From: Actinomycetes bacterium
GTDB lineage: Bacteria > Actinomycetota > Acidimicrobiia > Acidimicrobiales > JAAEMS01
Assembly (NCBI GenBank): GCA_024225275.1
Contig: JAAEMS010000143.1
Span: forward strand, 1-35,794
Direction: 5' to 3'
DNA: 35,794 nt
In this document: positions 7,977 through 15,040 of the stretch, piece by piece
Numbering within the stretch: the first letter of the stretch is position 1
Layout of the letters: each line of letters begins with the position of its first letter
Position numbers and translations under genes: made by a program
The notes under the pieces: model-generated
Told to the model about the DNA's origin: nothing
Seen by the model: the letters and a program-made list of their open reading frames with translations, nothing else
The model's database searches: none

Positions 7977-9050
7977 TCAGACGTTGAAACGGAACTCCAT
8001 CACGTCACCGTCGACGACGACGTACTCCTTGCCCTCGACCCGGAGCTTGCCAACGTCCCGGGCCGCGGGCCAGGAACCAAGCTCGAGCAGCTCGTCCCAG
8101 TGGATGGTCTCGGCCCGGATGAAACCGCGCTCGAAGTCGGTGTGGATCCGGCCGGCGCACTCGGGGGCGCGGGACCCCACCCGGAAGGTCCAGGCCCGGG
8201 TCTCCTTCTCGCCGGTGGTGAAGAAGGTCCGGAGACCGAGGGCGTGATAGGCGGCCCGGACGAACCGAGGCAGTGCTCCCTCGCCCAGCCCCAGACCATC
8301 GAGCAACTCGGCCCGCTCGTCGGGATCGAGCAGGGCGGCCTCGGCCTCGAGCTGGATGCACGCTCCGAACACCGGGGAGTCACCGAGCTCCCGGCCGACC
8401 GGTTCGATGATCGAGTCGACTTCGTCGAGCTGATCCTCGCCCACATTGACAACGGCCAGGACCGGCTTGGCGGTGAGCAGGAAGTGGGGGCGGAGCTCTT
8501 CGCGCTGTTCACCGGTGAGCGTGGCCCGGTAGAGGGGCGTTCCCTCGGACAAGGCGGCCAGGGCCGCGTCGAGGGCGGCCACCTCGGCCAGCACCGAGCG
8601 GTCGCCCTTGGCGGCTCGGCGCCGTTTCTCGATCCGGTCCTCGACGGTCTCGAGATCGGCGAGCGCCAACTCGGTCTCGACGACCCGGAGGTGTTCCAGG
8701 GGATCAGTGGGTCCCGGAACGTCGCCGTCCTGAAAGGCTCGCAGGACAAAGACGATGGCATCGACCTCGCGGATGCCGGCCAGGAACTTGTTGCCCAGCC
8801 CCTCACCCTGGCTTGCCCCCTCCACCAAGCCACCGATGTCGTTGATCTGCACGCTCGCGGCCACCACATTGCGTGACTGACTCATCCGGGCCAGGGCATC
8901 GAGCCGCTGGTCGAAGATCTTGGCCACGCCGACATTGGGGTCGGTGGTGGCGAATGCGTAGGGCGCGGCGAGGGCGCCACCACCGGTCAGGGCGTTGTAG
9001 AGAGATGACTTGCCGGCGTTGGGGAGCCCGACGAACCCGAATCGTTCCAT
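7977..9050 (-). CDS. ychF: Redox-regulated ATPase YchF (Obg-like ATPase)
   Basis: A 357-residue YchF/OLA1 P-loop protein, a ribosome-associated ATPase of the Obg superfamily. Motifs: G1 GLPNAGKSS at residues 8-16, TTDPNVG, the G3-type DIGGLVEGASQGEGLGNKFL, the modified G4 NVGED (the NxxE form that favours ATP over GTP), and the C-terminal TGS-like domain with FFTTGEKETRAWTFRVGSRAPECAGRIHTDFERGFIRAE and VVVDGDVMEFRFNV. The length is normal. The ATG at 9048-9050 is preceded by TAGGCT 9 bp upstream and no ribosome binding site, suggesting a leaderless transcript. It is the first gene of the minus-strand run and is divergent from the SnoaL-like gene. Confidence 0.97.
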   Translation of the reverse strand: MERFGFVGLPNAGKSSLYNALTGGGALAAPYAFATTDPNVGVAKIFDQRLDALARMSQSRNVVAASVQINDIGGLVEGASQGEGLGNKFLAGIREVDAIVFVLRAFQDGDVPGPTDPLEHLRVVETELALADLETVEDRIEKRRRAAKGDRSVLAEVAALDAALAALSEGTPLYRATLTGEQREELRPHFLLTAKPVLAVVNVGEDQLDEVDSIIEPVGRELGDSPVFGACIQLEAEAALLDPDERAELLDGLGLGEGALPRFVRAAYHALGLRTFFTTGEKETRAWTFRVGSRAPECAGRIHTDFERGFIRAETIHWDELLELGSWPAARDVGKLRVEGKEYVVVDGDVMEFRFNV

Positions 9051-9059
9051 CGGCGCAGC

Positions 9060-9065
9060 AGCCTA
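9060..9065 (-). promoter_or_regulatory. -10 box TAGGCT, leaderless start of ychF
   Basis: TAGGCT on the minus strand is 9 bp before the ychF ATG. The intergenic stretch 9066-9264 is more AT-rich than its surroundings, as expected of a divergent promoter region, but I cannot assign further elements in it. Confidence 0.5.
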
Positions 9066-9264
9066 TCGGGCCCCTCGACCATCTCCCCTGAAGATGGATT
9101 GTGTCGTTCGATCGCCTCTAGGCATGGATCCAGGTGAGCTCGGACCACAGGAGAACGAAGAAGCCGGTTCTACTGTGTCATACGTCGCAGAAGCGATTCC
9201 GGAACCACTCGACACTCGTCGGGCATAATGGGCTGTGGGAGGCGGGACACGGGATGCGGGAGAC

Positions 9265-9693
9265 ATGAGAATCAATAGGAGTGGGTTCGGGCGAGACGGG
9301 GAACTGAGCGAGGAGATTCTCGTCGACGCCACCTCAGCGTTCTTCGAGGGAATGCGCGAGCCCGATGGTCCCATCTGGGACGCCGTCATCGACACCGATA
9401 TTCTCTGCGAGTCACCCGTCGGGTCGCACCCCACCATCGGCCTCCAAGCCCTCCGCGACCAGTTCGGGGTCCTCGCTCTTCGCTGGCAGGAGGTCTCGAT
9501 CACCGAGAAAGACCTCCACCTCTGTGGCCAGCGGGTGGCCGCCACCTTCGACATCACGGTGCGCGACGTGGTGGGCGACACCCACCACACCTCGGGGATC
9601 GCGGTGATCGGACTCACCGGCGAAGGGCTGATCAGCTCGGTGGAGCTCTGGTGGGACCTTGTCGTCCTGCTCCCCCACCCCGGCCGCGACTGA
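9265..9693 (+). CDS. SnoaL/NTF2-like (DUF4440-type) domain protein
   Basis: A 142-residue protein whose pattern fits the NTF2-like cone fold. It has an N-terminal helix-rich part (EEILVDATSAFFEGM, DAVIDTDILCESPVGSHPTI, LRDQFGVLALRWQEVSI) followed by alternating strands ending in LISSVELWWD. Such folds serve as enzymes, ligand-binding or association domains, and nothing here fixes a substrate. I chose ATG 9265-9267 because a GGGAG element lies just upstream; the in-frame GTG at 9235 would add ten residues rich in glycine. The gene is the first on the plus strand after the ychF divergence. Its stop is 34 bp before the bL37 ATG, which has its own promoter box. The family call is by overall pattern, not by a catalytic motif. 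Confidence 0.65.
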   Translation: MRINRSGFGRDGELSEEILVDATSAFFEGMREPDGPIWDAVIDTDILCESPVGSHPTIGLQALRDQFGVLALRWQEVSITEKDLHLCGQRVAATFDITVRDVVGDTHHTSGIAVIGLTGEGLISSVELWWDLVVLLPHPGRD

Positions 9694-9714
9694 CTCATCG
9701 GGCCTCAGCGCCGA

Positions 9715-9720
9715 TAGCGT
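9715..9720 (+). promoter_or_regulatory. -10 box TAGCGT, leaderless start of the bL37 gene
   Basis: TAGCGT lies 7 bp before the ATG of the 27-codon ribosomal peptide gene, with no Shine-Dalgarno sequence in between. Confidence 0.6.
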
Positions 9721-9727
9721 TGGATCC

Positions 9728-9811
9728 ATGTCGAAGCGCACGTCGAAGAAGAGGGCCAAGGCCCGCCGGAACAAGGCCAACAAGGGTCGCAAGCCCAACG
9801 CAGGTCGCTGA
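9728..9811 (+). CDS. Ribosomal peptide bL37-like (27 aa)
   Basis: A very small gene of 27 codons plus stop. The product begins MSKRTSKKRAKARRN and ends KANKGRKPNAGR. It is almost entirely Lys/Arg/Ala/Asn and very basic. This matches the actinobacterial 50S peptide bL37 seen in mycobacterial ribosome structures, whose pattern is M-[SA]-K-R-x-[RK]-K-[KR] followed by A-N-H-G-K-R-P-N near the end. Here the corresponding tail reads ANKGRKPNA. In that family the peptide binds within the large subunit near rRNA. It has its own TAGCGT box 7 bp before the ATG, consistent with constitutive leaderless expression. The gene is easily missed by length cut-offs. The assignment rests on the recalled motif, not on a database search. 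Confidence 0.8.
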   Translation: MSKRTSKKRAKARRNKANKGRKPNAGR

Positions 9812-10134
9812 TCCCAGCCGCGCCACGCCATGCCTGCATCTGGTGCTGGCCCCCGGCCCATTCGATCGAAACCCAACGCCTCGGCCTCACCCCTGACGAT
9901 GTGCTGACCGCGACCTGGTGGGTCGAGCCGGGCCGTTCCCCGCGCCCCGGCCACGACGCCATCGCGGCCAGCCTGCGGACCGCCACCGTGCCCTGGAACG
10001 TCGTCGGCCGCGCCCTGGGCCTGCCCGGCCTCCGAACCATCAGTCGAGCCGTCCACCCGGTCACTGCCCCCAATCGGCACCGTCTGCCCGGGGCCACCGA
10101 GGCCTGCGCCCTCGACCTACCCTCCGACGCCTGA
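9811..10134 (+). pseudogene. Truncated DUF393 (DCC-family thiol-disulfide oxidoreductase) remnant
   Basis: An open frame from just after the bL37 stop to TGA 10132-10134 reads like the C-terminal two thirds of a DUF393/DCC protein: LGLTPDDVLTATWWVEPG, GHDAIAASLRTATVPWNVVG, LGLPGLRTISRAVHPVTA and NRHRLPGATEACAL, which parallel the conserved GxxAxxxAL, LPGL and ARNRHRLPGGTPAC segments. The N-terminal VxYDGDCGFC active-site segment that defines the family is absent. Upstream the frame contains only CIWC in an unrelated context, followed by the bL37 gene. There is no good start: GTG 9901 lies inside the homologous part. I therefore read it as an N-terminally deleted relic, though a shortened functional gene cannot be excluded. 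No other gene is seen in the 404 bp between the bL37 stop and adenosine deaminase. Confidence 0.55.
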
Positions 10135-10201
10135 CCTGCGGTTCCGTCGGGCTTCCTTCCCAGCGGCCTGGTGGTGCCGCGTCCGGGACCAGGTCCACCG
10201 G

Positions 10202-10207
10202 TAGCGT
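10202..10207 (+). promoter_or_regulatory. -10 box TAGCGT, leaderless start of adenosine deaminase
   Basis: TAGCGT lies 8 bp before ATG 10216 with no Shine-Dalgarno sequence. It supports this ATG over the in-frame GTG 45 bp upstream. Confidence 0.6.
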
Positions 10208-10215
10208 GGGACCCC

Positions 10216-11298
10216 ATGGCCCCGCCCCAACCCCGCCCCGACCTCGACACCATCCGGTCGGTGCCCAAGGTCCTCCTCCACGATCACCTCGATGGTGGAC
10301 TCCGCCCAACAACAGTCATCGAAGTGGCCGCACAGACGGGCTACGGGGCTCTCCCCACGACCGACCCCGATGAGCTGGGGACCTGGTTCACCCGGGGCGC
10401 GAACCGGCGCGACCTTCCCCTCTACCTCGAGACGTTCGCCCACACGGTTGGTGTGATGCAGGACAAGGACTCGCTGACCAGGGTCGCCGCCGAATGCGCC
10501 GAGGATCTGGCCAACGACGGGGTCGTGTACGCCGAGGTTCGGTTCGCCCCCGAGCTCCATCTCGAGAATGGCCTGACCCTCGACGAGGTCGTCGAGGCGG
10601 CCCTCGAGGGGTTCCGTATCGGCGCCGCTGGACGCAACATCACCATCGGCACCCTCTGCACCGCCATGCGGACCAACGCCCGCTCCACCGAGATCGCCGA
10701 GTTGGCCACCCGCCACCGCGATGCCGGCGTCGTGGGGTTCGACATCGCCGGGGCCGAAGCCGGGTTCCCCCCGACCCGCCACATCGACGGGTTCCACCAC
10801 ATCCAGCGGGAGAACGGTCACATCACGATCCATGCAGGCGAGGCGTTCGGTCTGCCGTCGATCTGGGAGGCAGTCCAGTTCTGCGGAGCCGAGCGGTTGG
10901 GTCACGGAGTGCGCATCATCGACGACATCAACTTCGATGTCCCCGGCACCCCTGAGCTCGGACGCCTGGCCCACTTCATCCGTGACCGGCGCATCCCCCT
11001 CGAGATGTGCCCAACGTCGAACATCCACACCGGGGTCGCCGACAACATCGCCGAGCACCCCATCGGGCCCCTGGTCGAGCTCGGGTTCCGGGTCACGGTC
11101 AACACCGACAACCGGCTGATGTCGGCCACCACTCAGTCCGAGGAGTTCATGCACCTCGTCGACGCTTTCGGATACGGGTGGGACAAGATCCTCTGGCTCA
11201 CCATCAACGCCATGAAGAGCGCTTTCTGGCCGTTCGACGAACGGCTGGCCATCATCAACGACGTCATCAAGCCCGGCTACGAGGCGTTGACGAACTGA
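10216..11298 (+). CDS. add: Adenosine deaminase
   Basis: A 360-residue metal-dependent adenosine deaminase that converts adenosine to inosine in purine salvage. Zinc ligands are visible: HDHLDG (His22 and His24), the HAGEAFG motif with its His and catalytic Glu, LGHGVRI, and NTDNRLMS, the form usual in actinobacterial enzymes where the second Asp of NTDD is Asn. CPTSN and FDIAGAEAG also fit. I chose ATG 10216 because a TAGCGT box lies 8 bp upstream and the zinc motif then sits near residue 22 as expected. The stop overlaps the start of the downstream uracil phosphoribosyltransferase (TGATG), so the two salvage enzymes are translationally coupled. The length is normal. Confidence 0.96.
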   Translation: MAPPQPRPDLDTIRSVPKVLLHDHLDGGLRPTTVIEVAAQTGYGALPTTDPDELGTWFTRGANRRDLPLYLETFAHTVGVMQDKDSLTRVAAECAEDLANDGVVYAEVRFAPELHLENGLTLDEVVEAALEGFRIGAAGRNITIGTLCTAMRTNARSTEIAELATRHRDAGVVGFDIAGAEAGFPPTRHIDGFHHIQRENGHITIHAGEAFGLPSIWEAVQFCGAERLGHGVRIIDDINFDVPGTPELGRLAHFIRDRRIPLEMCPTSNIHTGVADNIAEHPIGPLVELGFRVTVNTDNRLMSATTQSEEFMHLVDAFGYGWDKILWLTINAMKSAFWPFDERLAIINDVIKPGYEALTN

Positions 11299-11921
11299 TG
11301 GACGTCTTCATCGTCGACCACCCAGTCGCCGCGGCCCGCCTGGCCCAACTCCGCGACGAAGCCACCCCGCCGCCGCTGTTCCGCCAGGCCCTGCACGAGT
11401 TGAGCCGCCTGCTGGTCTACGAGGCCACCGGCGACCTCGAGACCAACGAGTACGAGGTCCAGACCCCCCTCGGTCCCGCCCCCGCCGAACGGCTCGCCGT
11501 ACCGCCCCTGCTGGCCCCGGTTCTGCGGGCCGGCCTCGGCATGCTGGGCGCGGCCCAGGAACTGCTGCCCGAGAGCGAGGTCGGCTTCATCGGTCTGCGG
11601 CGCGACGAGGAGACCCTCGAGCCCGACTCCTACCTGACAACCGTCCCCGACGATCTCGCCGGCCGTTCCGTGCTGGTGCTCGACCCGATGCTCGCCACCG
11701 GCGGATCGGCCGAGCATGCGTGCCGGATCGTCCGCGACGCCAAGGCCGATCTGGTCAGCCTGGTCTGTGTGCTGGCGGCCCCCGAGGGCATCGAAGCCCT
11801 CGAAGCCACCGGACTCGTCGATCAGGTGTACACCGCCTCGGTGGACAGCCACCTGAACCAGGCCGCCTTCATCGTCCCCGGCCTCGGTGACGCCGGTGAC
11901 CGCCAGTTCGGAATCCAGTAA
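11298..11921 (+). CDS. upp: Uracil phosphoribosyltransferase
   Basis: A 207-residue UPRTase that converts uracil and PRPP to UMP. Recognisable segments are VDHPVAAARLAQLRD at the N-terminus, PVLRAGLGMLGAAQELLPE, FIGLRRDEETLEPDSYLTTVP, the PRPP-binding loop VLVLDPMLATGGSA, and the C-terminal uracil-binding GLGDAGDRQFG. Each is a family hallmark. The ATG at 11298-11300 overlaps the adenosine deaminase stop. Together the pair recovers nucleobases and nucleosides, adenosine toward inosine and uracil toward UMP. The length is typical, and no promoter of its own is evident. Confidence 0.97.
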   Translation: MDVFIVDHPVAAARLAQLRDEATPPPLFRQALHELSRLLVYEATGDLETNEYEVQTPLGPAPAERLAVPPLLAPVLRAGLGMLGAAQELLPESEVGFIGLRRDEETLEPDSYLTTVPDDLAGRSVLVLDPMLATGGSAEHACRIVRDAKADLVSLVCVLAAPEGIEALEATGLVDQVYTASVDSHLNQAAFIVPGLGDAGDRQFGIQ

Positions 11922-11929
11922 GGACTGGG

Positions 11930-12055
11930 GCCGCTCAGCGTTCCGATCAGCGGCAACACGAGGTAATGGACGAGACCGGCCACCTCGGCGTCAGGGGTGC
12001 GTCGACCAAGCCGGGGTCGACCTGGTTGACACGGATGCCGTCGGCCCATCGAGGC
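11930..12055 (-). pseudogene. Short-chain dehydrogenase (SDR) C-terminal relic
   Basis: On the minus strand one frame reads WADGIRVNQVDPGLVDAPLT (12048 down to about 11990), matching the conserved SDR segment GIRVNxVxPGxxxTPL. A different frame then continues AEVAGLVHYLVLPLIGTLSG (to about 11930), matching the SDR C-terminal segment that normally follows some 20-30 residues later. The residues between them are missing and a frameshift is needed. No Rossmann glycine motif or YxxxK catalytic motif is found upstream. It therefore looks like a gene remnant with an internal deletion. The call depends on two short stretches, so confidence is limited. Confidence 0.42.
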
Positions 12056-12343
12056 CACCCAACCGCACGACGGCTCCGGCGTCGCCTGCGGCTTCTTCAC
12101 CGTCGGCAGCCCGCGAGACCGCCCTTCGTCAGGTCATCTTGGGGGTGGTGGTTGCGCGTCGGGGGCTGCCGCCCGACGTGAGCCGCTGTCACTGTGAAGG
12201 AGCTGGCCTTGGAACCAGGACCCCATGCTCGATCTCGGGAGACATCAAGCCGGTACCCAACACGCGAGCGCCCAACCAGCTTCGGAGAACGACGGTTGGA
12301 CCGCCGGTGATTGCCCGTTCCCGGCCTTTCGGCAGCGAGCCGC

Positions 12344-12349
12344 TAGCGT
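12344..12349 (+). promoter_or_regulatory. -10 box TAGCGT, leaderless start of glycosyltransferase
   Basis: TAGCGT lies 9 bp before ATG 12359, without a Shine-Dalgarno sequence. Confidence 0.55.
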
Positions 12350-12358
12350 CGGGGCCGC

Positions 12359-13528
12359 ATGAACGATGACTGGGCGGTGCTTCTCGTCGGGAGTCGGCCC
12401 TTCGAGGGACGACCTCCTCTCAGCGAAACCCATCTGGCCCGGGCGCTGGCCCGCCAGCGGCCGGTGCTGGTTGTCGACCCTCCCCGCTCGAGGTGGCGCA
12501 GGGACGGTCGTGACCAGGTCGAGCAGGTTCTCCTCGACGACGGGGCCGCGCTCACCGTCTTCCGCCCCCGTACCCTCCCGGCCCCCGATCGCACCGGTTC
12601 GGTCCGCATCAACGACCGCTTGATCAGCCGGCAGGTGGACCGGGCGGCCAAGGAATGGCTCGGCGACATTCCCCGGGTGATCGTGTCGTTCAGCCCCCAC
12701 CGCGGACTGCTCCCCCGGGTCCAACGAGATCTGTTCGTGTACTGGCAGTACGACCGGGTCGCCGACATCCCCGGGCTCTGGGCCCGCGACACGGCCCTCA
12801 GCCGCCACCAACGGCTGGTGCGGGAAGCCGATCTGGTGACCGGTGTCTCCACCGATCTGGTCGACAACTGTGCCGAGCAGGGTGTGGCCGCCGAGCTCAT
12901 CACCAACGGCGTCGATCCCTCCCGGTTCGTATCCCGGGGCGGCATCCCGCCCGAGCTCCGCGACCGCGGTCCCATCATCGGCTTCGTCGGAGCCATCGGC
13001 GGCCGGCTCGACGTGGACCTCATCGGGGCCGTGGCCCGGGCCCGGCCCGACGCCACGGTCGTACTGATCGGTCCCCAGCGGGTCGACCTTCCCGAGCTCC
13101 CAAACATTGTCGCTGTCGGCACCCTCCCCTACGACGAGCTGGCCGACTGGGTGACGAACTTCTCGGTGGGTCTGGTCCCTTATCTGACCAATCGATTCAA
13201 CCGCTCTTCGTCACCCCTGAAGGCCTTCGAGTATCTCGCCGCGGGTGTGCCGGTGGTCAGCACTCCACTACCCGCCCTCGACGGCCTCGGCCCATCCGTC
13301 ACCCTCGCCCCAGCGGGCCCCTCCTTCCTCGCTGCCGTCGACCGAGCGGTCGAGGCCCCCATCGGGCCCGAGGCCTGTCGGGCCATCGCCGCGGCCAACA
13401 CCTGGGACCAGCGAGCCGAACACCTGGCGGCCCTGGTCCGCCCCCGCCTCTCGGCCCGATCCACCAGCGAAGCCAGTTCCGAGACGACGGTCCCGGTCCC
13501 CGATGGGGAGCGCAGGGGCGACAACTGA
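12359..13528 (+). CDS. Group 1 family glycosyltransferase (GT-B fold)
   Basis: A 389-residue GT-B glycosyltransferase resembling TuaH-like enzymes of cell-surface polysaccharide synthesis. The N-terminal half has LARALARQRPVLVVDPPRSRW and FVYWQYDRVADIPG. The inter-domain region has ADLVTGVSTDLVDNC and ITNGVDPSRF. The C-terminal nucleotide-sugar domain has IIGFVGAIGGRLDVDLI, VVLIGPQ and the sugar-donor motif SSPLKAFEYLAAGVPVVSTPLPAL with the conserved Glu. No membrane segment is seen, so it is probably cytoplasmic or peripheral. Donor and acceptor are unknown, and no other polysaccharide genes lie nearby. The start is supported by the TAGCGT box 9 bp upstream. One base separates its stop from the GTG start of the next gene. 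Confidence 0.88.
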   Translation: MNDDWAVLLVGSRPFEGRPPLSETHLARALARQRPVLVVDPPRSRWRRDGRDQVEQVLLDDGAALTVFRPRTLPAPDRTGSVRINDRLISRQVDRAAKEWLGDIPRVIVSFSPHRGLLPRVQRDLFVYWQYDRVADIPGLWARDTALSRHQRLVREADLVTGVSTDLVDNCAEQGVAAELITNGVDPSRFVSRGGIPPELRDRGPIIGFVGAIGGRLDVDLIGAVARARPDATVVLIGPQRVDLPELPNIVAVGTLPYDELADWVTNFSVGLVPYLTNRFNRSSSPLKAFEYLAAGVPVVSTPLPALDGLGPSVTLAPAGPSFLAAVDRAVEAPIGPEACRAIAAANTWDQRAEHLAALVRPRLSARSTSEASSETTVPVPDGERRGDN

Positions 13529-13529
13529 C

Positions 13530-14141
13530 GTGCTCGATCATGTCTTCACCGATGCAATCGGCGCCCTCCGCGACGCCATGGAGAGTGCCCTGCTCGAGCG
13601 CCAGGCCTTCGAGGAGCGCTATCAGGTCGACGTACTCCTCGGCGACAGCACATGGGAGACGTCCTACGGGCTCCCCGGCGAGGGGTCGCCCCCGCGGGTC
13701 CGCGCCGATGTGACCCTCGACTGGCCCACGTGGGCTCAGACCGCCTACCGGTCCTGGTACATCGGCGACACCGTCGACGAGGGGCCCCGCATCGAGATGG
13801 AGTTGGTCTTCCGGATCCAGCGCCTACGCGACCACCCCGACGCCAACGCAGTGCTTCAGGTACTGCCCGAACAGTCGTCGGCGGTGGGTCCCGAGCCCCT
13901 CGAACGGAACCTCCCCAGCATCGAGATCTCCCATCCGGAGTCGCTGGCCAGTCCTGAGTTCGCCATCGAGGTTTCCTACGAGGGCTCCTACGAGCTCGAC
14001 GAGTCGGTGCTGGCCGACGGTTCGACCCTGGACCATCACTTCGCAGCCATGGGAGGCTGGATCGCCTCGACCCTCGTCCGGTTGGGTGATCTCGAGTTCG
14101 ACTACCTTCCACCCACCGACGACGACAACCCGAACGACTAG
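13530..14141 (+). CDS. Uncharacterised acidic protein
   Basis: A 203-residue protein that I do not recognise. The frame has strong GC-rich third positions and steady acidic composition, so it is likely a real gene. It has no signal peptide or membrane segment. Residues 1-40 look helical (VFTDAIGALRDAMESALLERQAFEERYQ), followed by a mixed region rich in charged and aromatic residues (LDWPTWAQTAYRSWYIGD) and an acidic tail. I chose GTG 13530, one base after the glycosyltransferase stop; an in-frame ATG at 13503 inside the glycosyltransferase would add nine residues. Its close coupling suggests co-transcription with the glycosyltransferase. It is followed after 22 bp by the enoyl-CoA hydratase-family gene. 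Confidence 0.7.
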   Translation: MLDHVFTDAIGALRDAMESALLERQAFEERYQVDVLLGDSTWETSYGLPGEGSPPRVRADVTLDWPTWAQTAYRSWYIGDTVDEGPRIEMELVFRIQRLRDHPDANAVLQVLPEQSSAVGPEPLERNLPSIEISHPESLASPEFAIEVSYEGSYELDESVLADGSTLDHHFAAMGGWIASTLVRLGDLEFDYLPPTDDDNPND

Positions 14142-14163
14142 ACCCACCCCAGCTGGAGCAGTC

Positions 14164-14940
14164 ATGGCCCCCACCGACGTTCTCGAGATCGACATCGCCG
14201 ACCGGGTGGCAACCCTCACAATGAACCGCCCCGAGGCCCGCAACGCCCTCAACCGCGAGCTCAGAGCGGCGATCCCCGCCGCCATGGCCGAGGCCGATGG
14301 GTCCGATGAGGTCGACGTGATCATCCTCACCGGCACCGACCCTGCGTTCTGTGCGGGTCTCGACCTCCGCGAGCTTGGTGCCGGGGCCAACCCCATCAGC
14401 GGTGAGTCAGGCGACCTGATCGGCCGCCCCTGGTCCATCACCACCAAGCCGGTCATCGGCGCGGTCAACGGGCCTGCCATCACCGGGGGGTTCGAGCTGG
14501 GCCTCAACTGTGATTTCCTCATCGCCTCGGATCGGGCCCGCTTCGCCGACACCCACGCCCGGGTTGGCGTCATGCCCGGCTGGGGGCTGACGGTCCTGTT
14601 GCCGCAGGCGATCGGCGTGCGCAGGGCGCGTGAGCTGTCACTCACCGGCAACTTCCTCGACGCGCCCACGGCGGCGGCCTGGGGCCTGGTCAACCGGGTG
14701 GTCGACCACGACCAGCTCCTTCCCACCGCGCGGGCTCTCGCCGCCGATATCTCGGGCAACGACCAACGGGGGGTCGCCCGCATGCTCGAGACCTACCGGG
14801 CCGTCACCGGGACCACCGTCGACGAGGGCTGGCGCGTAGAGGCTCGCATGGGAAGCGAATGGGCCCAGGGCGGCATCGACCCCGCCTCGATCGAGGCTCG
14901 CCGTCAGGCCATCGTCGACCGCGGCCGCTCCCAGCTCTGA
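14164..14940 (+). CDS. Enoyl-CoA hydratase/isomerase family protein
   Basis: A 258-residue crotonase-fold protein. The N-terminus VATLTMNRPEARNALN, the oxyanion-hole segments PAFCAGLDLRELG and NGPAITGGFELGLNCDFLIAS, and the RARELSLTGNFLDAPTAAAWGLVNRVV segment are diagnostic. The first catalytic glutamate (GGFELG) is present. The position of the second catalytic glutamate, usually in a PExxxG context, reads THARVG, so a classical hydratase mechanism is uncertain and an isomerase, thioesterase or other crotonase activity is possible. The ATG at 14164 has GGAG 6 bp upstream. Substrate cannot be told from sequence, and no beta-oxidation genes are adjacent. Length is normal. Confidence 0.9.
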   Translation: MAPTDVLEIDIADRVATLTMNRPEARNALNRELRAAIPAAMAEADGSDEVDVIILTGTDPAFCAGLDLRELGAGANPISGESGDLIGRPWSITTKPVIGAVNGPAITGGFELGLNCDFLIASDRARFADTHARVGVMPGWGLTVLLPQAIGVRRARELSLTGNFLDAPTAAAWGLVNRVVDHDQLLPTARALAADISGNDQRGVARMLETYRAVTGTTVDEGWRVEARMGSEWAQGGIDPASIEARRQAIVDRGRSQL

Positions 14941-14980
14941 GCGTCCGATCACCATCCCCGGTTGGGGGATGGCCCGGCGT

Positions 14981-14986
14981 TAGCGT
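14981..14986 (+). promoter_or_regulatory. -10 box TAGCGT upstream of EAL gene (leadered)
   Basis: TAGCGT is about 54 bp before ATG 15041, so the transcript would carry a leader of roughly 45 bases, unlike the leaderless set. Confidence 0.4.
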
Positions 14987-15040
14987 TTCTCCGGCGGGCT
15001 GAGGGCCCGACACGGCGGAGCAGGACCACGACGGGCGACC

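Larger units (their letters stand above)
11922..12358. other. 437-bp stretch without an intact gene
   Basis: Between the uracil phosphoribosyltransferase stop and the glycosyltransferase start I find no complete gene. The part at 11930-12055 holds a decayed SDR-like fragment on the minus strand. A GC-rich inverted repeat (CGTCGGG 12157-12163 and CCCGACG 12172-12178) could form a hairpin but has no T tract. The TAGCGT promoter box of the next gene is at 12344-12349. The remainder holds nothing I can name. Confidence 0.6.

Noticed and set aside
9094..9228. Possible 44-residue small protein (starting MDCVVRSPLG)
   Set aside because: Third codon positions lack the strong GC bias of real genes here, and it sits in the divergent ychF promoter region.
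12157..12178. GC-rich inverted repeat as an intrinsic terminator
   Set aside because: It lacks a T tract on either side and is more than 200 bp from the nearest gene end.
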